A stretch of DNA of 64,000 bases from JBBSOK01 sp965219125 (GTDB lineage: Bacteria > Bacteroidota > Bacteroidia > Flavobacteriales > Flavobacteriaceae), in NCBI GenBank assembly GCA_965219125.1, contig CBDCMO010000002.1, positions 2,604,001 to 2,668,000 on the forward strand, given 5' to 3'. The stretch's first letter is position 1. The number at the start of each line of letters is the position of its first letter. Both the position numbers and the translations under genes were made by a program. Under the pieces are notes generated by a model. The model saw nothing but the letters and a program-made list of their open reading frames with translations, had not been told where the DNA came from and made no database searches. Positions 1 to 8,510 of this stretch are shown here, piece by piece.

Positions 1-731
1 ATACACTTCAAAAGCAATTGGAAGTTGAGGTTGAAAAAGCCTTTCCGAATAATGATAAATTGGAAGATGATTTGTTGCCATTATTTCAACATATAAAATA
101 TTATTTTCCGCAGTTTAAAGCTCCGCTGGTTTATACGTCAACTTCCGATGTAGATTATGGGAATAAGGTTATTTTGGCGGATTCTGTAATGGTAATTGCG
201 TTGGATACTTATTTGGGTGAAAAACATGAATTTTACCAAGGTATTCCTGCTTACATAGCAAAAACAATGAACGCAAACCAAATTGCGCCGGACGTTGCAG
301 AACAATTTGCGCGTAGTTTTGCGATGCCGGCCAAGGATAGAACTTTTCTTTCACAACTAATTTATTTTGGTAAGGAATTATATTTAAAAGATCTTTGGTT
401 GCCCGAAACAAAGGACGAAGATAAAATCGGATATAGTGCTGAACAATACGCTTGGGTAAAAGAAAATGAAGAGCAAATGTGGCGCTATTTTGTAGAACAA
501 GAACTTTTATACAGTACAGACCCAAAATTATACGAACGCTTTGTTGCACCGGCGCCTTTCTCTAAATTTTATTTGGAAATTGATAACGATTCTCCCGGAA
601 TGGTTGGCCGTTACTTAGGTTGGCAAATTGTGAAAGCATACATGGAAAACAATAATGTCTCTATAAACCAACTTATGACGGACAGTGCAGACGAAGTATT
701 TAAAAATTCAAAATACAAACCGAAAAAATAA
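1..731 (+). CDS. gldB: gliding motility lipoprotein GldB, C-terminal part (5' end outside window)
   Basis: GldB is a lipoprotein needed for gliding and linked to the T9SS/gliding machinery of Bacteroidota. The reading frame is open back to the window edge (codons before base 18 read TLQKQ), so the TTG at 18 is not the start; about a quarter of the protein, including the lipoprotein signal, lies outside. The visible 240 residues are a soluble domain without membrane segments. Recognition rests on overall similarity and on the neighbour: the stop codon overlaps the ATG of gldC by one base (TAATG), the usual gldB-gldC pairing. The frame ends in a Lys-rich tail. Confidence 0.85.
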   Translation, partial: TLQKQLEVEVEKAFPNNDKLEDDLLPLFQHIKYYFPQFKAPLVYTSTSDVDYGNKVILADSVMVIALDTYLGEKHEFYQGIPAYIAKTMNANQIAPDVAEQFARSFAMPAKDRTFLSQLIYFGKELYLKDLWLPETKDEDKIGYSAEQYAWVKENEEQMWRYFVEQELLYSTDPKLYERFVAPAPFSKFYLEIDNDSPGMVGRYLGWQIVKAYMENNNVSINQLMTDSADEVFKNSKYKPKK

Positions 732-1069
732 TGGCAATAAAAAACACTTCAGAAATAAATATAAAAGTAGCAGTAGACGAGAATAAAATTCCCGAAAAAC
801 TACAATGGTCCGCACAAGACGGCGGTATTGTAAATGAAGCTACAAAAGCGGTTATGTTGTCTGTTTGGGATCACAAAAAAAAGGAATCACTGCGTATAGA
901 TTTATGGACCAAAGATATGCCGGTAGACGAAATGAAGATTTTCTTTCACCAAACCCTTTCAGCAATGGCAGATACTTTTGAACGTGCTACAAACGATGAA
1001 AAAATGAGTGCTACAATGCGCGATTTCTGCGAATACTTTGCAGACAAATTAGAGTTAAAAAGAGAATAA
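731..1069 (+). CDS. gldC: gliding motility protein GldC
   Basis: A 112-residue soluble protein of the GldC family, encoded directly after GldB in gliding Flavobacteriia and thought to support GldB. It has no signal peptide or membrane segment, so it is probably cytoplasmic. Its ATG overlaps the gldB stop by one base, and its own stop overlaps the next ATG at 1069 by one base, so the three genes look translationally coupled. Length and gene order match the family. The biochemical role of GldC is not known. Confidence 0.85.
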   Translation: MAIKNTSEINIKVAVDENKIPEKLQWSAQDGGIVNEATKAVMLSVWDHKKKESLRIDLWTKDMPVDEMKIFFHQTLSAMADTFERATNDEKMSATMRDFCEYFADKLELKRE

Positions 1070-1434
1070 TGAAGTTAATATTTGTTTATAACGCAAACGG
1101 CGGCAAGTTTAATGCGTATTTAGATTCCGCGCATAAAATTTTTAGTCCGAGTACGTATGCCTGCAGTCTTTGCGCGATAACGTACGGTGTTTTTAAAATT
1201 GAAGAGGTTTGGAAAGATTATAAGAACCAATCTACAGACGATTTGGTTTTTCTACACAAAGACGAATTCTTAAAAGAATATAAATCGAAGTTTTTGCCGA
1301 AATTTAAACTACCAATAATTCTTACCGAAGCGGGAGATAATCTTGAAATTTTTATTAGTGCGGAAGAATTGGATAAAATGAAAAATGCCGAAGAATTAAT
1401 AAAAACTATTGCTGAGAAAAAAGCTCATTATTAA
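1069..1434 (+). CDS. conserved hypothetical protein with CxxC motif
   Basis: A 121-residue protein of unknown function. It starts with a beta-strand-like segment (KLIFVYNANGG) and carries a single CxxC pair (Cys32, Cys35) that could be redox-active or bind a metal. There is no signal peptide. Similar small proteins occur in flavobacteria and some databases label them GTPase, but no Walker A motif is visible, so that label is not supported. It is coupled to gldC by a one-base overlap. Its last 29 bases overlap the 3' end of engB on the other strand. Confidence 0.7.
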   Translation: MKLIFVYNANGGKFNAYLDSAHKIFSPSTYACSLCAITYGVFKIEEVWKDYKNQSTDDLVFLHKDEFLKEYKSKFLPKFKLPIILTEAGDNLEIFISAEELDKMKNAEELIKTIAEKKAHY

Positions 1435-2014
1435 CAGAGCCAATATAACTTAAAAGCTCTTCTCTGCCCATATTGTTACTAGCCGAAGTAACAAAATATG
1501 AAGGCATTTCTACCCAAGTTTTTAGCATTTCCTGCTCATATATTTCAAGATTCTTTTTCAGTGGATTTGGTTTTAACTTATCTGCTTTTGTAAAGATGAT
1601 ACTGAATGGCACACTATTTTCTCCAAGCCATTGCATAAATTCCATATCAATTTTTTGAGGCTCGTGGCGGCAATCTATTAACACAAATGCTTGTACTAAT
1701 TGCTCTCTCTTTTTAAAATAATCTGTAATAAATTTTTGGAAAACCTTTTTGCTACTTTTTGAAACGCGCGCGTAACCATAACCCGGTAAATCTACCAAAT
1801 ACCAATTTTTATTAACTAAAAAATGATTTATAAGTTGCGTTTTCCCTGGCCTTCCAGAAGTTTTGGCAAGACTTTTACGCAGCATCAACATATTAATTAA
1901 CGAAGATTTCCCAACATTAGAACGACCGATAAAAGCATATTCCGGAAATCTATCTTTTGGACATTTCGCAACATCGCTGTTGCTCATAACAAATTCTGCA
2001 AATTTTATGTCCAT
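1406..2014 (-). CDS. engB: ribosome biogenesis GTPase EngB/YsxC (YihA family)
   Basis: EngB/YsxC is an essential TrmE-Era-EngA-EngB-Septin class GTPase that acts in late assembly of the large ribosomal subunit in the cytoplasm. The 202-residue protein has the G1 loop GRSNVGKSS (30-38), the G3 motif DLPGYG (75-80) and the G4 motif TKAD (142-145), with an SAS G5-like motif near 176. Length is normal for the family. Convergent with the preceding + strand gene, overlapping it by 29 bases at the 3' ends. Confidence 0.93.
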   Translation of the reverse strand: MDIKFAEFVMSNSDVAKCPKDRFPEYAFIGRSNVGKSSLINMLMLRKSLAKTSGRPGKTQLINHFLVNKNWYLVDLPGYGYARVSKSSKKVFQKFITDYFKKREQLVQAFVLIDCRHEPQKIDMEFMQWLGENSVPFSIIFTKADKLKPNPLKKNLEIYEQEMLKTWVEMPSYFVTSASNNMGREELLSYIGSVNNELFSQQ

Positions 2015-2155
2015 TTTTTAGAAAGCGTTTATGGGTTTAAAAGTCGATGCGTTTAGAAAAGTTTATAAGTTTAAAAGTTTGGTTTACTTTAGATAAAACA
2101 AACAATAAATTTTATCCTTTTTGCTTAATACCTTTTACTTAATTTGGGTGTCTGA

Positions 2156-2170
2156 GTGTTTTGAAAACAC
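2156..2170. repeat. short perfect palindrome in engB/hydrolase intergenic region
   Basis: GTGTTTT-G-AAAACAC, seven-base arms around one base, lies between the two minus-strand genes. It could be a protein-binding site or a chance AT-rich palindrome. No T-run follows, so it is not a convincing terminator. Confidence 0.3.
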
Positions 2171-2239
2171 AATTACATTGTAATCAATTTCAGTATTTCA
2201 ATTTGCTTTTAAAATGTACCGAAGACCTACTGCAAACTG

Positions 2240-3007
2240 CTACTGAAAATTTCTTTTAATCAGCCAATCATAAAGCAGCTCGTTAAATTTATCGGGGTGT
2301 TCCATCATTGCGGCGTGACCACATTTCGGTATCCAAAACAAATCGCTATCCGGTAATTTTTCGTGAAATTCTGTAGCAACTTCCGGGGGAGTTACATTAT
2401 CATTTTCACCCCAGATTATGCAGGTTGGGGTATCCATTTTGGGCAAATCTTTCCCCATATTATGTCGTATTGCACTTTTTGCAATTGCCAAAGTCCGAAT
2501 GAGTTTTATGCGGTCGTTTACAGTTGCATACACATCGTCCACAATTTCTTTGGTTGCTACCGCAGGATCGTAAAAAACGTTTTCAGCCTTCTTTTTTATG
2601 TATTCGTAATCGCCTCTTTTTGGATAACTTTCGCCCATTGCGCTTTCATAAAGACCAGAACTTCCTGTAATCACCAATGCTTTTACTTTTTCAGGGGCAA
2701 GCTTTGTTGCCAACAAACCAATATGACCTCCAAGGGAATTGCCTAATAAAATAACATGTTCCAGCTTTTTATGCTTAATAAATTCAATAGCATATTTAGC
2801 AAAACTTTTCACATTGGTCTTCAATATGGGCATTTTGTAAATAGGCAATTCAGGAATTAAAACTTTATAGCCTTTTGCGGGGAAAAAATCTGAAACACCA
2901 TCAAAATTACTTAGACCTCCCATCAAACCGTGAAGAATAACAATTGGGGTGCCTTCGCCCATTTCAACATAAGAAAATTTGCCTTCTTTTTTTAAATCTT
3001 TGGTCAT
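2240..3007 (-). CDS. alpha/beta-fold hydrolase
   Basis: A 255-residue alpha/beta hydrolase of unknown substrate. Motifs in order: HG oxyanion-hole region (HGLMGG), nucleophile elbow GNSLGG (Ser91), acid Asp203 in GENDN, and His231 in KCGHAAMMEHP. No signal peptide, so cytoplasmic. An ATG at 3082 would add 25 residues, but two -7-like promoter elements (TAAATTTG and TAGATTTG on the minus strand) lie between the two ATGs. The start at 3007 (MTKDLKK) is therefore preferred. It stands alone, divergent from mraZ. Confidence 0.85.
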   Translation of the reverse strand: MTKDLKKEGKFSYVEMGEGTPIVILHGLMGGLSNFDGVSDFFPAKGYKVLIPELPIYKMPILKTNVKSFAKYAIEFIKHKKLEHVILLGNSLGGHIGLLATKLAPEKVKALVITGSSGLYESAMGESYPKRGDYEYIKKKAENVFYDPAVATKEIVDDVYATVNDRIKLIRTLAIAKSAIRHNMGKDLPKMDTPTCIIWGENDNVTPPEVATEFHEKLPDSDLFWIPKCGHAAMMEHPDKFNELLYDWLIKRNFQ

Positions 3008-3039
3008 AAATGGTAAAGGTTGTACGTGGTAAAAGTACA

Positions 3040-3062
3040 CAAATTTATAACATACAAATCTA
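3040..3062 (-). promoter_or_regulatory. putative promoter -7 elements of the hydrolase gene
   Basis: Two matches to the Bacteroidota -7 consensus TAnnTTTG on the minus strand: TAAATTTG (3047-3040) and TAGATTTG (3062-3055). Either gives a leader of about 25-40 bases before the ATG at 3007. No clear -33 TTG was seen. Confidence 0.45.
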
Positions 3063-3133
3063 TTCTTTCCGCGGTTGTTCACTAAAAATTAGTCTTGGTG
3101 TTACACTTTGAAGTGATAAAACTTATCAACAAA

Positions 3134-3160
3134 GTGGGAAATAGTGGTAAAAAGTGGTAA
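3134..3160 (+). promoter_or_regulatory. MraZ operator: three direct repeats upstream of mraZ
   Basis: Three repeats TGGGA (3135-3139), TGGTA (3145-3149) and TGGTA (3155-3159) sit at exact 10-bp spacing, one helical turn apart, each preceded by AG. In other bacteria MraZ binds TGGG-type direct repeats with this spacing in its own promoter. The repeats lie just upstream of the -7 element, so MraZ probably autoregulates the dcw operon here. Confidence 0.75.
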
Positions 3161-3168
3161 ATCTTATA

Positions 3169-3176
3169 TATATTTG
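3169..3176 (+). promoter_or_regulatory. mraZ/dcw promoter -7 element
   Basis: TATATTTG matches the Bacteroidota -7 consensus TAnnTTTG. It lies 33 bases before the mraZ ATG and just downstream of the MraZ boxes, giving a short leader. Confidence 0.6.
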
Positions 3177-3208
3177 AACTTACATTTTTAAAAAAGTTTC
3201 AAAAGTTA

Positions 3209-3670
3209 ATGCTCAATCTAATAGGTACATACGACTGTAAAGCGGATCAAAAAGGCAGAATCATGATTCCGTCTCCGCTTAAAAAGCAGTTAGCGCCAAT
3301 GGCAGAAAACGGGTTTGTGATAAAGCGAGCCGTTTTTCAGCCTTGTTTAGAAATGTACCCAATGGCAGAATGGAATGCGTTGATGGAGAAAATGGGTGCG
3401 TTAAATCGCTTCAACAGAAAAAACAACGATTTTATTAGAAGATTCACCGCTGGCGTTAAAATGGTGGAATTGGATGCTGCGGGAAGATTGCTGATACCCA
3501 AGGATTTAATGGCTTTTGCGGGGATCGAAAAGGAAATAGTAATCTCTTCAGCAATCAATATTGTTGAAATATGGGATAAAGATAAATACGAAAAAGCCAT
3601 TGACGACGCTGCAAGCGATTTCGCAGATTTGGCTGAAGAAGTAATGGGAAATAAAAACGAGGATGAGTGA
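3209..3670 (+). CDS. mraZ: transcriptional regulator MraZ
   Basis: MraZ is a DNA-binding protein of the SpoVT/AbrB fold that forms a ring and represses its own dcw operon. The 153 residues contain two MraZ repeats, each with a DxxGR-type signature (DQKGRIMIP near the N-terminus, DAAGRLLIP in the second half). It is the first gene of the division cluster, behind three TGG-type boxes. Its stop overlaps the rsmH start by 8 bases, indicating coupled translation. Confidence 0.95.
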   Translation: MLNLIGTYDCKADQKGRIMIPSPLKKQLAPMAENGFVIKRAVFQPCLEMYPMAEWNALMEKMGALNRFNRKNNDFIRRFTAGVKMVELDAAGRLLIPKDLMAFAGIEKEIVISSAINIVEIWDKDKYEKAIDDAASDFADLAEEVMGNKNEDE

Positions 3671-4562
3671 ATATCATAATCCAGTTTTATTAATCGAAAC
3701 CGTTAAAGGCCTAGCAATAAAGCCAAACGGAGTTTATGTTGATGTAACATTTGGAGGCGGCGGACATTCAAAAGAAATATTGAAACATTTAGGTGAAGAA
3801 GGAAAATTAATAGCCTTTGATCAAGATGTTGACGCATTGGAAAATACAATTGATGACGACCGATTTTTATTGATAAATGAAAATTTTAGACACGTAAAGC
3901 GGTTTTTAAGATTTCACGGTTACAAACAAGTGGATGGAATTTTGGGCGACTTCGGTGTTTCGTCTCATCAATTTGATGTTGCAGAACGTGGATTTTCCAC
4001 ACGTTTTGAAGCGGACTTGGATATGCGAATGAATCAAAAAAATACATTTTCAGCATATACAGTTGTCAATAAATATGAAGAAGTACAAATAAAAAATGTG
4101 TTAGCAGATTATGGCGAATTACATCAAGCCGCGAAAATGGCGAATGTAATTGTTGCGGCAAGAGCCAACGAGAAAATAAAGACAAGCGAGCAACTTAAAA
4201 ATGTGCTGTCAAGATTTTTGCCACCGCACAAAGAACACAAAATTTTGGCTCAAATTTTTCAAGCGATTCGTATTGAAGTAAATCAAGAGTTGGAAGCATT
4301 AAAGGAATTTTTACTTCAAACTGAATATTTATTAAAACCAAAAGGAAGGTTGAGTTTGATAAGCTATCATTCTTTGGAAGATAGGCTGGTAAAGCGTTTT
4401 ATGCGTAGTGGTTTATTTGAAGGCGAACCAGAAAAGGATGTGTTCGGAAGGTTTGAAGTTCCGTTTAAAACAATTGGAAAATTCAAAATTCCTTCAAAAG
4501 AAGAAATTAAAGAAAACAATAGAGCAAGAAGTGCCAAACTGCGAATTGCAGAAAAACTTTAA
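3663..4562 (+). CDS. rsmH: 16S rRNA (cytosine(1402)-N(4))-methyltransferase RsmH
   Basis: RsmH (MraW) uses S-adenosylmethionine to methylate N4 of C1402 in 16S rRNA. The 299-residue protein has the SAM-binding loop VTFGGGGHS near residue 30, the catalytic-domain motif GDFGVSSHQFD, and the C-terminal SYHSLEDR motif typical of the family. Length and place directly after mraZ are canonical. The ATG lies inside the end of mraZ. Confidence 0.96.
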   Translation: MSEYHNPVLLIETVKGLAIKPNGVYVDVTFGGGGHSKEILKHLGEEGKLIAFDQDVDALENTIDDDRFLLINENFRHVKRFLRFHGYKQVDGILGDFGVSSHQFDVAERGFSTRFEADLDMRMNQKNTFSAYTVVNKYEEVQIKNVLADYGELHQAAKMANVIVAARANEKIKTSEQLKNVLSRFLPPHKEHKILAQIFQAIRIEVNQELEALKEFLLQTEYLLKPKGRLSLISYHSLEDRLVKRFMRSGLFEGEPEKDVFGRFEVPFKTIGKFKIPSKEEIKENNRARSAKLRIAEKL

Positions 4563-4579
4563 AAAAGTAAAGGATTCAA

Positions 4580-4900
4580 ATGAACGCGAATTTTTACGAT
4601 CTCATAAAAGGAAAATTCTTGGTAAGTGATGATTCGCTCAAAAACTGGCGCTTCATTATTTTCCTATCCGTTTTGGCTTTGATTATGATTGGAAGTTCGC
4701 ACAGCGCCGATAAAAAAGTGCACAAAATTTCAAAAATGATGGCGGAAGTAAAAGAGTTGAAAAGTGAATATGTAGATGTACGAATGATTTTGATGCAGAG
4801 CAAAATGGAAAGTAAAATTATAGACCAAATGACAAATCGCGGCATTGTGCCATCAACAACGCCGCCGCAAACCATACGGATTACTAAACTTGAGAATTAA
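4580..4900 (+). CDS. ftsL: FtsL-like cell division protein
   Basis: A 106-residue bitopic membrane protein in the ftsL position between rsmH and ftsI. A cytoplasmic N-terminus is followed by one membrane helix (about 23-41), then a helical stretch rich in Lys, Glu and Met that could form the periplasmic coiled coil pairing with FtsB/DivIC. FtsL proteins diverge quickly, so the call rests on topology, size and position more than on residues. Confidence 0.78.
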   Translation: MNANFYDLIKGKFLVSDDSLKNWRFIIFLSVLALIMIGSSHSADKKVHKISKMMAEVKELKSEYVDVRMILMQSKMESKIIDQMTNRGIVPSTTPPQTIRITKLEN

Positions 4901-4936
4901 CGCTATGAGAAAAAAGCGAAATTGCACCTCGAATCC

Positions 4937-4965
4937 GCCTGCCTGCTAAGGCACGACAGGCAGGC
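4937..4965. repeat. GC-rich REP-like hairpin between ftsL and ftsI
   Basis: A perfect 9-bp inverted repeat, GCCTGCCTG and CAGGCAGGC, flanks an 11-base loop (CTAAGGCACGA). It is strikingly GC-rich for this AT-rich operon. No T-run follows, so it is not an ordinary terminator. It resembles small dispersed palindromes of Bacteroidota genomes; only one copy was noticed in this window. Confidence 0.6.
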
Positions 4966-5049
4966 ACGGCAACCGAAAATTTGAAAGTTATAAAAAATAG
5001 ATAATTATTAAAAACTGCATACTGACTATTAAACACTGAATACAGAAAA

Positions 5050-7050
5050 ATGGCAATTGAAGAAAAAAACATATTAAACAGACTTTACATAGTTGCTGGC
5101 TTTATGTTTTTATTTGCTTTCGCGGTAGCTTTCAAATTATGTGATATTCAATTTGCGGATGGCGAAAAATACAGAGACCTCGCAAAAAAGAATACGGTAA
5201 AAAACTTTGTAATAGCTGCAAATAGAGGTAATGTTTATGCAGATGATGGTAGTTTATTGGCAACTTCAGTTCCAAAATATGACATTAGGTTTGATGCTGT
5301 AACTGTTTCAAAAGAAGATTTTAATGAAAACTTAATTCCACTTTCTGATGGGTTAAGCAAACTTTTCGGGAAGCCTTCTTCATATTATCAAAATCTCTTC
5401 AGAAAAGCAAAAGCAGATAAAAATCGGTATTTACCCGTTGTAAAAAACTTGGGTTACAGTAAATATATTGAAGTTAAAAATCTTCCACTTTTCAGAAAAG
5501 GACCTTATAAAGGCGGGTTAATTGTAGAACAACGCACCATTCGCGAACATCCAATTGGTGAGATTGCCCAAAGAACCGTTGGCGACGAAGCCTTTGACCG
5601 ACCAGGTTATTATGCCGTTGGTTTAGAAGGTGCTTTTGATGAGCTACTTAGAGGTAAAGAAGGACATAGATTAAAGCAAAAAATTGGTCCAAACCAATGG
5701 AAGCCAGTTTATGATGATAACGAAGTTGAGCCGCAAGATGGTTATGATATTGTTTCAACCATAAATGTGAATATCCAAGATATTGCCCATCACGCTTTAT
5801 TGAAGCAATTGGAATATTACGAAGCCGACCACGGCACCGTAATAGTTATGGACGTAAAAACGGGCGAGATAAAAGCAACTTCAAATTTAGGAAGAGCAAA
5901 AGACGGCAAATATTACGAAAAATTAAACTACGCAATTGGAGAAAGTCACGAACCAGGATCTACTTTTAAGACAATGGCAATGATGGCAGCTTTAGAAGAT
6001 AAAGTGGTAGATACGAGTACAGTAATTAATACGGGAAATGGTCTAAAAATGTTTTACAGAAGGCCAATTCGTGATTCACATCGTGGTGGTTTTGGAAGTA
6101 TTTCTGCAGCTAGATGTTTGGAGGTTTCTTCAAATATTGGGCTTGCAACAATAATAGATGATGGGTATTCTAAAAACCCTGACAAATTTATTAAAAGACT
6201 TAAATCTTGGCACCTAACTGAAAAAACGGGCGTTGCAATAAAAGGAGAAGCTACGCCATTTATCCCAGAACCGGGCGGAAAAAATTGGAGTAAAAATGCG
6301 TTACCATCTTTGGCGTATGGTTATGGTCTAAAAATTACACCATTACAAACACTTACCTTTTATAATGCTATCGCCAATAATGGCGTAATGGTAAAACCCA
6401 GATATATTAAAGAAGTAAGAGCTTGGAATGATAAGGTTGAAAATTACGATACGAAAGTTATAATGCCTAAAATTTGTAGTGACGAAACCTTGAGTGAGAT
6501 TCACGAAATTTTAAAGAATATCGTAAAACGAGGAACTGCAAAAGGACTTTATTCTCCATTTTTCTCAATGTCCGGAAAAACAGGAACTGCTCAGACAGAA
6601 TATTGGATGGATGGATGGGCACAAAATCCACGATATATTTCATCATTTGTGGGTTATTTTCCATCAGAAAACCCAAAATACTCATGCATAGTTATCATCC
6701 ATAAACCAAGTACGAAAAAAGGATATTATGGTGCAGATGTTACAGGTCCTGTCTTTACGCGAATTGCCCAAAAAATATTTACAGATTCGCCGGTAATCGC
6801 GACTGTAAATAATATTGACACGCCAGATTCAAAAATGGAAAAAGAATATGAAGCCTATTATCCAAATCTTCAAAAAAGCAATTCAATAATTCCAAATGTA
6901 AAAGGAATGGCTGGAATGGACGCTGTTCCGTTACTTGAAAAATTAGGCTTGAAAGTCAAAATTATCGGTAATGGTGCAGTTTCAAATCAATCTATAAAAT
7001 CTGGTGAAATCCTTAAAAAAGGACAACAAATAATATTAACGTTATCGTGA
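5050..7050 (+). CDS. ftsI: division transpeptidase, PBP2/SpoVD-FtsI type with PASTA domain
   Basis: A class B penicillin-binding protein that cross-links septal peptidoglycan. The 666 residues have an N-terminal membrane anchor (about 12-31), the PBP dimer domain, and the transpeptidase domain. Active-site motifs are SxxK at Ser304-Lys307 (GSTFK), SSN at 360-362 and KTG at 510-512 (KTGTAQ). A single C-terminal PASTA domain (about 608-666) may bind peptidoglycan strands. The murE start overlaps its stop by 4 bases. Confidence 0.94.
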   Translation: MAIEEKNILNRLYIVAGFMFLFAFAVAFKLCDIQFADGEKYRDLAKKNTVKNFVIAANRGNVYADDGSLLATSVPKYDIRFDAVTVSKEDFNENLIPLSDGLSKLFGKPSSYYQNLFRKAKADKNRYLPVVKNLGYSKYIEVKNLPLFRKGPYKGGLIVEQRTIREHPIGEIAQRTVGDEAFDRPGYYAVGLEGAFDELLRGKEGHRLKQKIGPNQWKPVYDDNEVEPQDGYDIVSTINVNIQDIAHHALLKQLEYYEADHGTVIVMDVKTGEIKATSNLGRAKDGKYYEKLNYAIGESHEPGSTFKTMAMMAALEDKVVDTSTVINTGNGLKMFYRRPIRDSHRGGFGSISAARCLEVSSNIGLATIIDDGYSKNPDKFIKRLKSWHLTEKTGVAIKGEATPFIPEPGGKNWSKNALPSLAYGYGLKITPLQTLTFYNAIANNGVMVKPRYIKEVRAWNDKVENYDTKVIMPKICSDETLSEIHEILKNIVKRGTAKGLYSPFFSMSGKTGTAQTEYWMDGWAQNPRYISSFVGYFPSENPKYSCIVIIHKPSTKKGYYGADVTGPVFTRIAQKIFTDSPVIATVNNIDTPDSKMEKEYEAYYPNLQKSNSIIPNVKGMAGMDAVPLLEKLGLKVKIIGNGAVSNQSIKSGEILKKGQQIILTLS

Positions 7051-8510
7051 TTCTTTTAAAAGACATATTATATAAGGTTAAAATTGAAACTGTAATAGGT
7101 AATACTGCCGTGGCAATTACCAACATACATTTCGATTCTCGTTATGTGTCCTTAAATGATGTTTTTGTTGCAACACGCGGAACAGTTGTAGATGGTCACG
7201 ATTACATAAAAATGGCGGCAGACCAAGGTGCTATCGCTATAATTTGCGAAACGTTACCAGCCAATACTGTAAACGGAATTACATATATTCAGGTTGCCGA
7301 TAGTCATTCCGCCTTGGCAATAATGGCTTCCAACTTTTACGATAATCCTTCGGAAAAATTAAAGCTTGTAGGCGTTACGGGCACAAACGGTAAAACTACA
7401 GTTGCTACTTTATTGTATCAATTATTTACAAAAGCTGGGTTTGAAGCGGGACTTATTTCAACAGTAAAAGTTATGGTGGGCGAGGCACGCTTAATGGCTA
7501 CTCATACAACTCCAAATCCAATTGCTTTAAATTCTTACTTAAATGATATGATTCTCGCAGGTTGTGAGTATTGTTTTATGGAAGTAAGCTCTCACGGAAT
7601 TGCACAAAAACGTACCGAAGGTCTTTATTTTGTTGGCGGAATTTTCACCAATCTCTCACATGACCATTTAGATTACCATAAAACGTTTGCTGAATATCGA
7701 GATGTAAAAAAATCTTTTTTCGACCATTTGCCAAAAAACGCTTTTGCACTTTCAAACATTGACGATAAAAATGGAGCGGTAATGCTTCAAAATACTTCGG
7801 CTAAAAGATATTCGTACGCGCTAAAAACGGTTGCAGATTATAAAGCGAATATTCTTGAAAATCAATTTTCAGGCTTGCTTTTGAAGATAAATAATAACGA
7901 ATTATGGGTACGTTTAATTGGCAGTTTTAACGCGTATAATCTCTTAGCGGTCTTTGGCACTGCGGAATTATTAGGTTTGGAAACCTTGGAAACACTTCGA
8001 ATAATGAGCACTTTGGAAAGTGTTGACGGAAGATTTCAATATTTTATTTCAGAAAAGAAAATTACCGCAATTATTGATTACGCACATACGCCCGATGCTT
8101 TGCAGAATGTGTTGGAAACCATAAATAATATTAGAACGGGCAACGAACAATTAATTTCAGTAGTTGGTTGCGGCGGCGATAGAGACAATACAAAACGCCC
8201 AATTATGGGCAATATAGCTTCCATTTTAAGTACAAAAGTAATTTTCACAAATGATAATCCACGTACCGAAAATGCAGAGAAAATTATTGAAGCAATTGAA
8301 AAAGGAGTTTCTCCAGAAAATTATAAAAAAACACTTTCAATACCAGATCGAAAGCAGGCAATAAAAGCAGCTTGCCAAATGGCGCAGGAAAACGATATTA
8401 TTTTAATTGCGGGCAAAGGGCACGAAACCTATCAGGAAATTAATGGCGAACGCTTTGATTTTGATGATTTTAAAATTGTAAACGAACAACTTAAAAACCT
8501 TCAAAAGTAA
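7047..8510 (+). CDS. murE: UDP-MurNAc-L-Ala-D-Glu:meso-DAP ligase MurE
   Basis: MurE adds meso-diaminopimelate to UDP-MurNAc-L-Ala-D-Glu in the cytoplasm. The 487-residue protein has the Mur ligase ATP loop GVTGTNGKTT (109-118) and the DNPR motif at 403-406, which in this family marks specificity for meso-DAP rather than lysine. The start is GTG, overlapping the ftsI stop (GTGA); its stop overlaps mraY by one base. Confidence 0.95.
   Translation: MILLKDILYKVKIETVIGNTAVAITNIHFDSRYVSLNDVFVATRGTVVDGHDYIKMAADQGAIAIICETLPANTVNGITYIQVADSHSALAIMASNFYDNPSEKLKLVGVTGTNGKTTVATLLYQLFTKAGFEAGLISTVKVMVGEARLMATHTTPNPIALNSYLNDMILAGCEYCFMEVSSHGIAQKRTEGLYFVGGIFTNLSHDHLDYHKTFAEYRDVKKSFFDHLPKNAFALSNIDDKNGAVMLQNTSAKRYSYALKTVADYKANILENQFSGLLLKINNNELWVRLIGSFNAYNLLAVFGTAELLGLETLETLRIMSTLESVDGRFQYFISEKKITAIIDYAHTPDALQNVLETINNIRTGNEQLISVVGCGGDRDNTKRPIMGNIASILSTKVIFTNDNPRTENAEKIIEAIEKGVSPENYKKTLSIPDRKQAIKAACQMAQENDIILIAGKGHETYQEINGERFDFDDFKIVNEQLKNLQK

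Noticed and set aside
18..731. TTG at base 18 as the start of gldB
   Set aside because: The frame is open to the window edge and the lipoprotein signal is missing, so the gene begins outside the window.
3008..3082. Upstream ATG (3082) for the alpha/beta hydrolase
   Set aside because: Two -7-like promoter elements lie inside this stretch, and the extra 25 residues are unlike the family.
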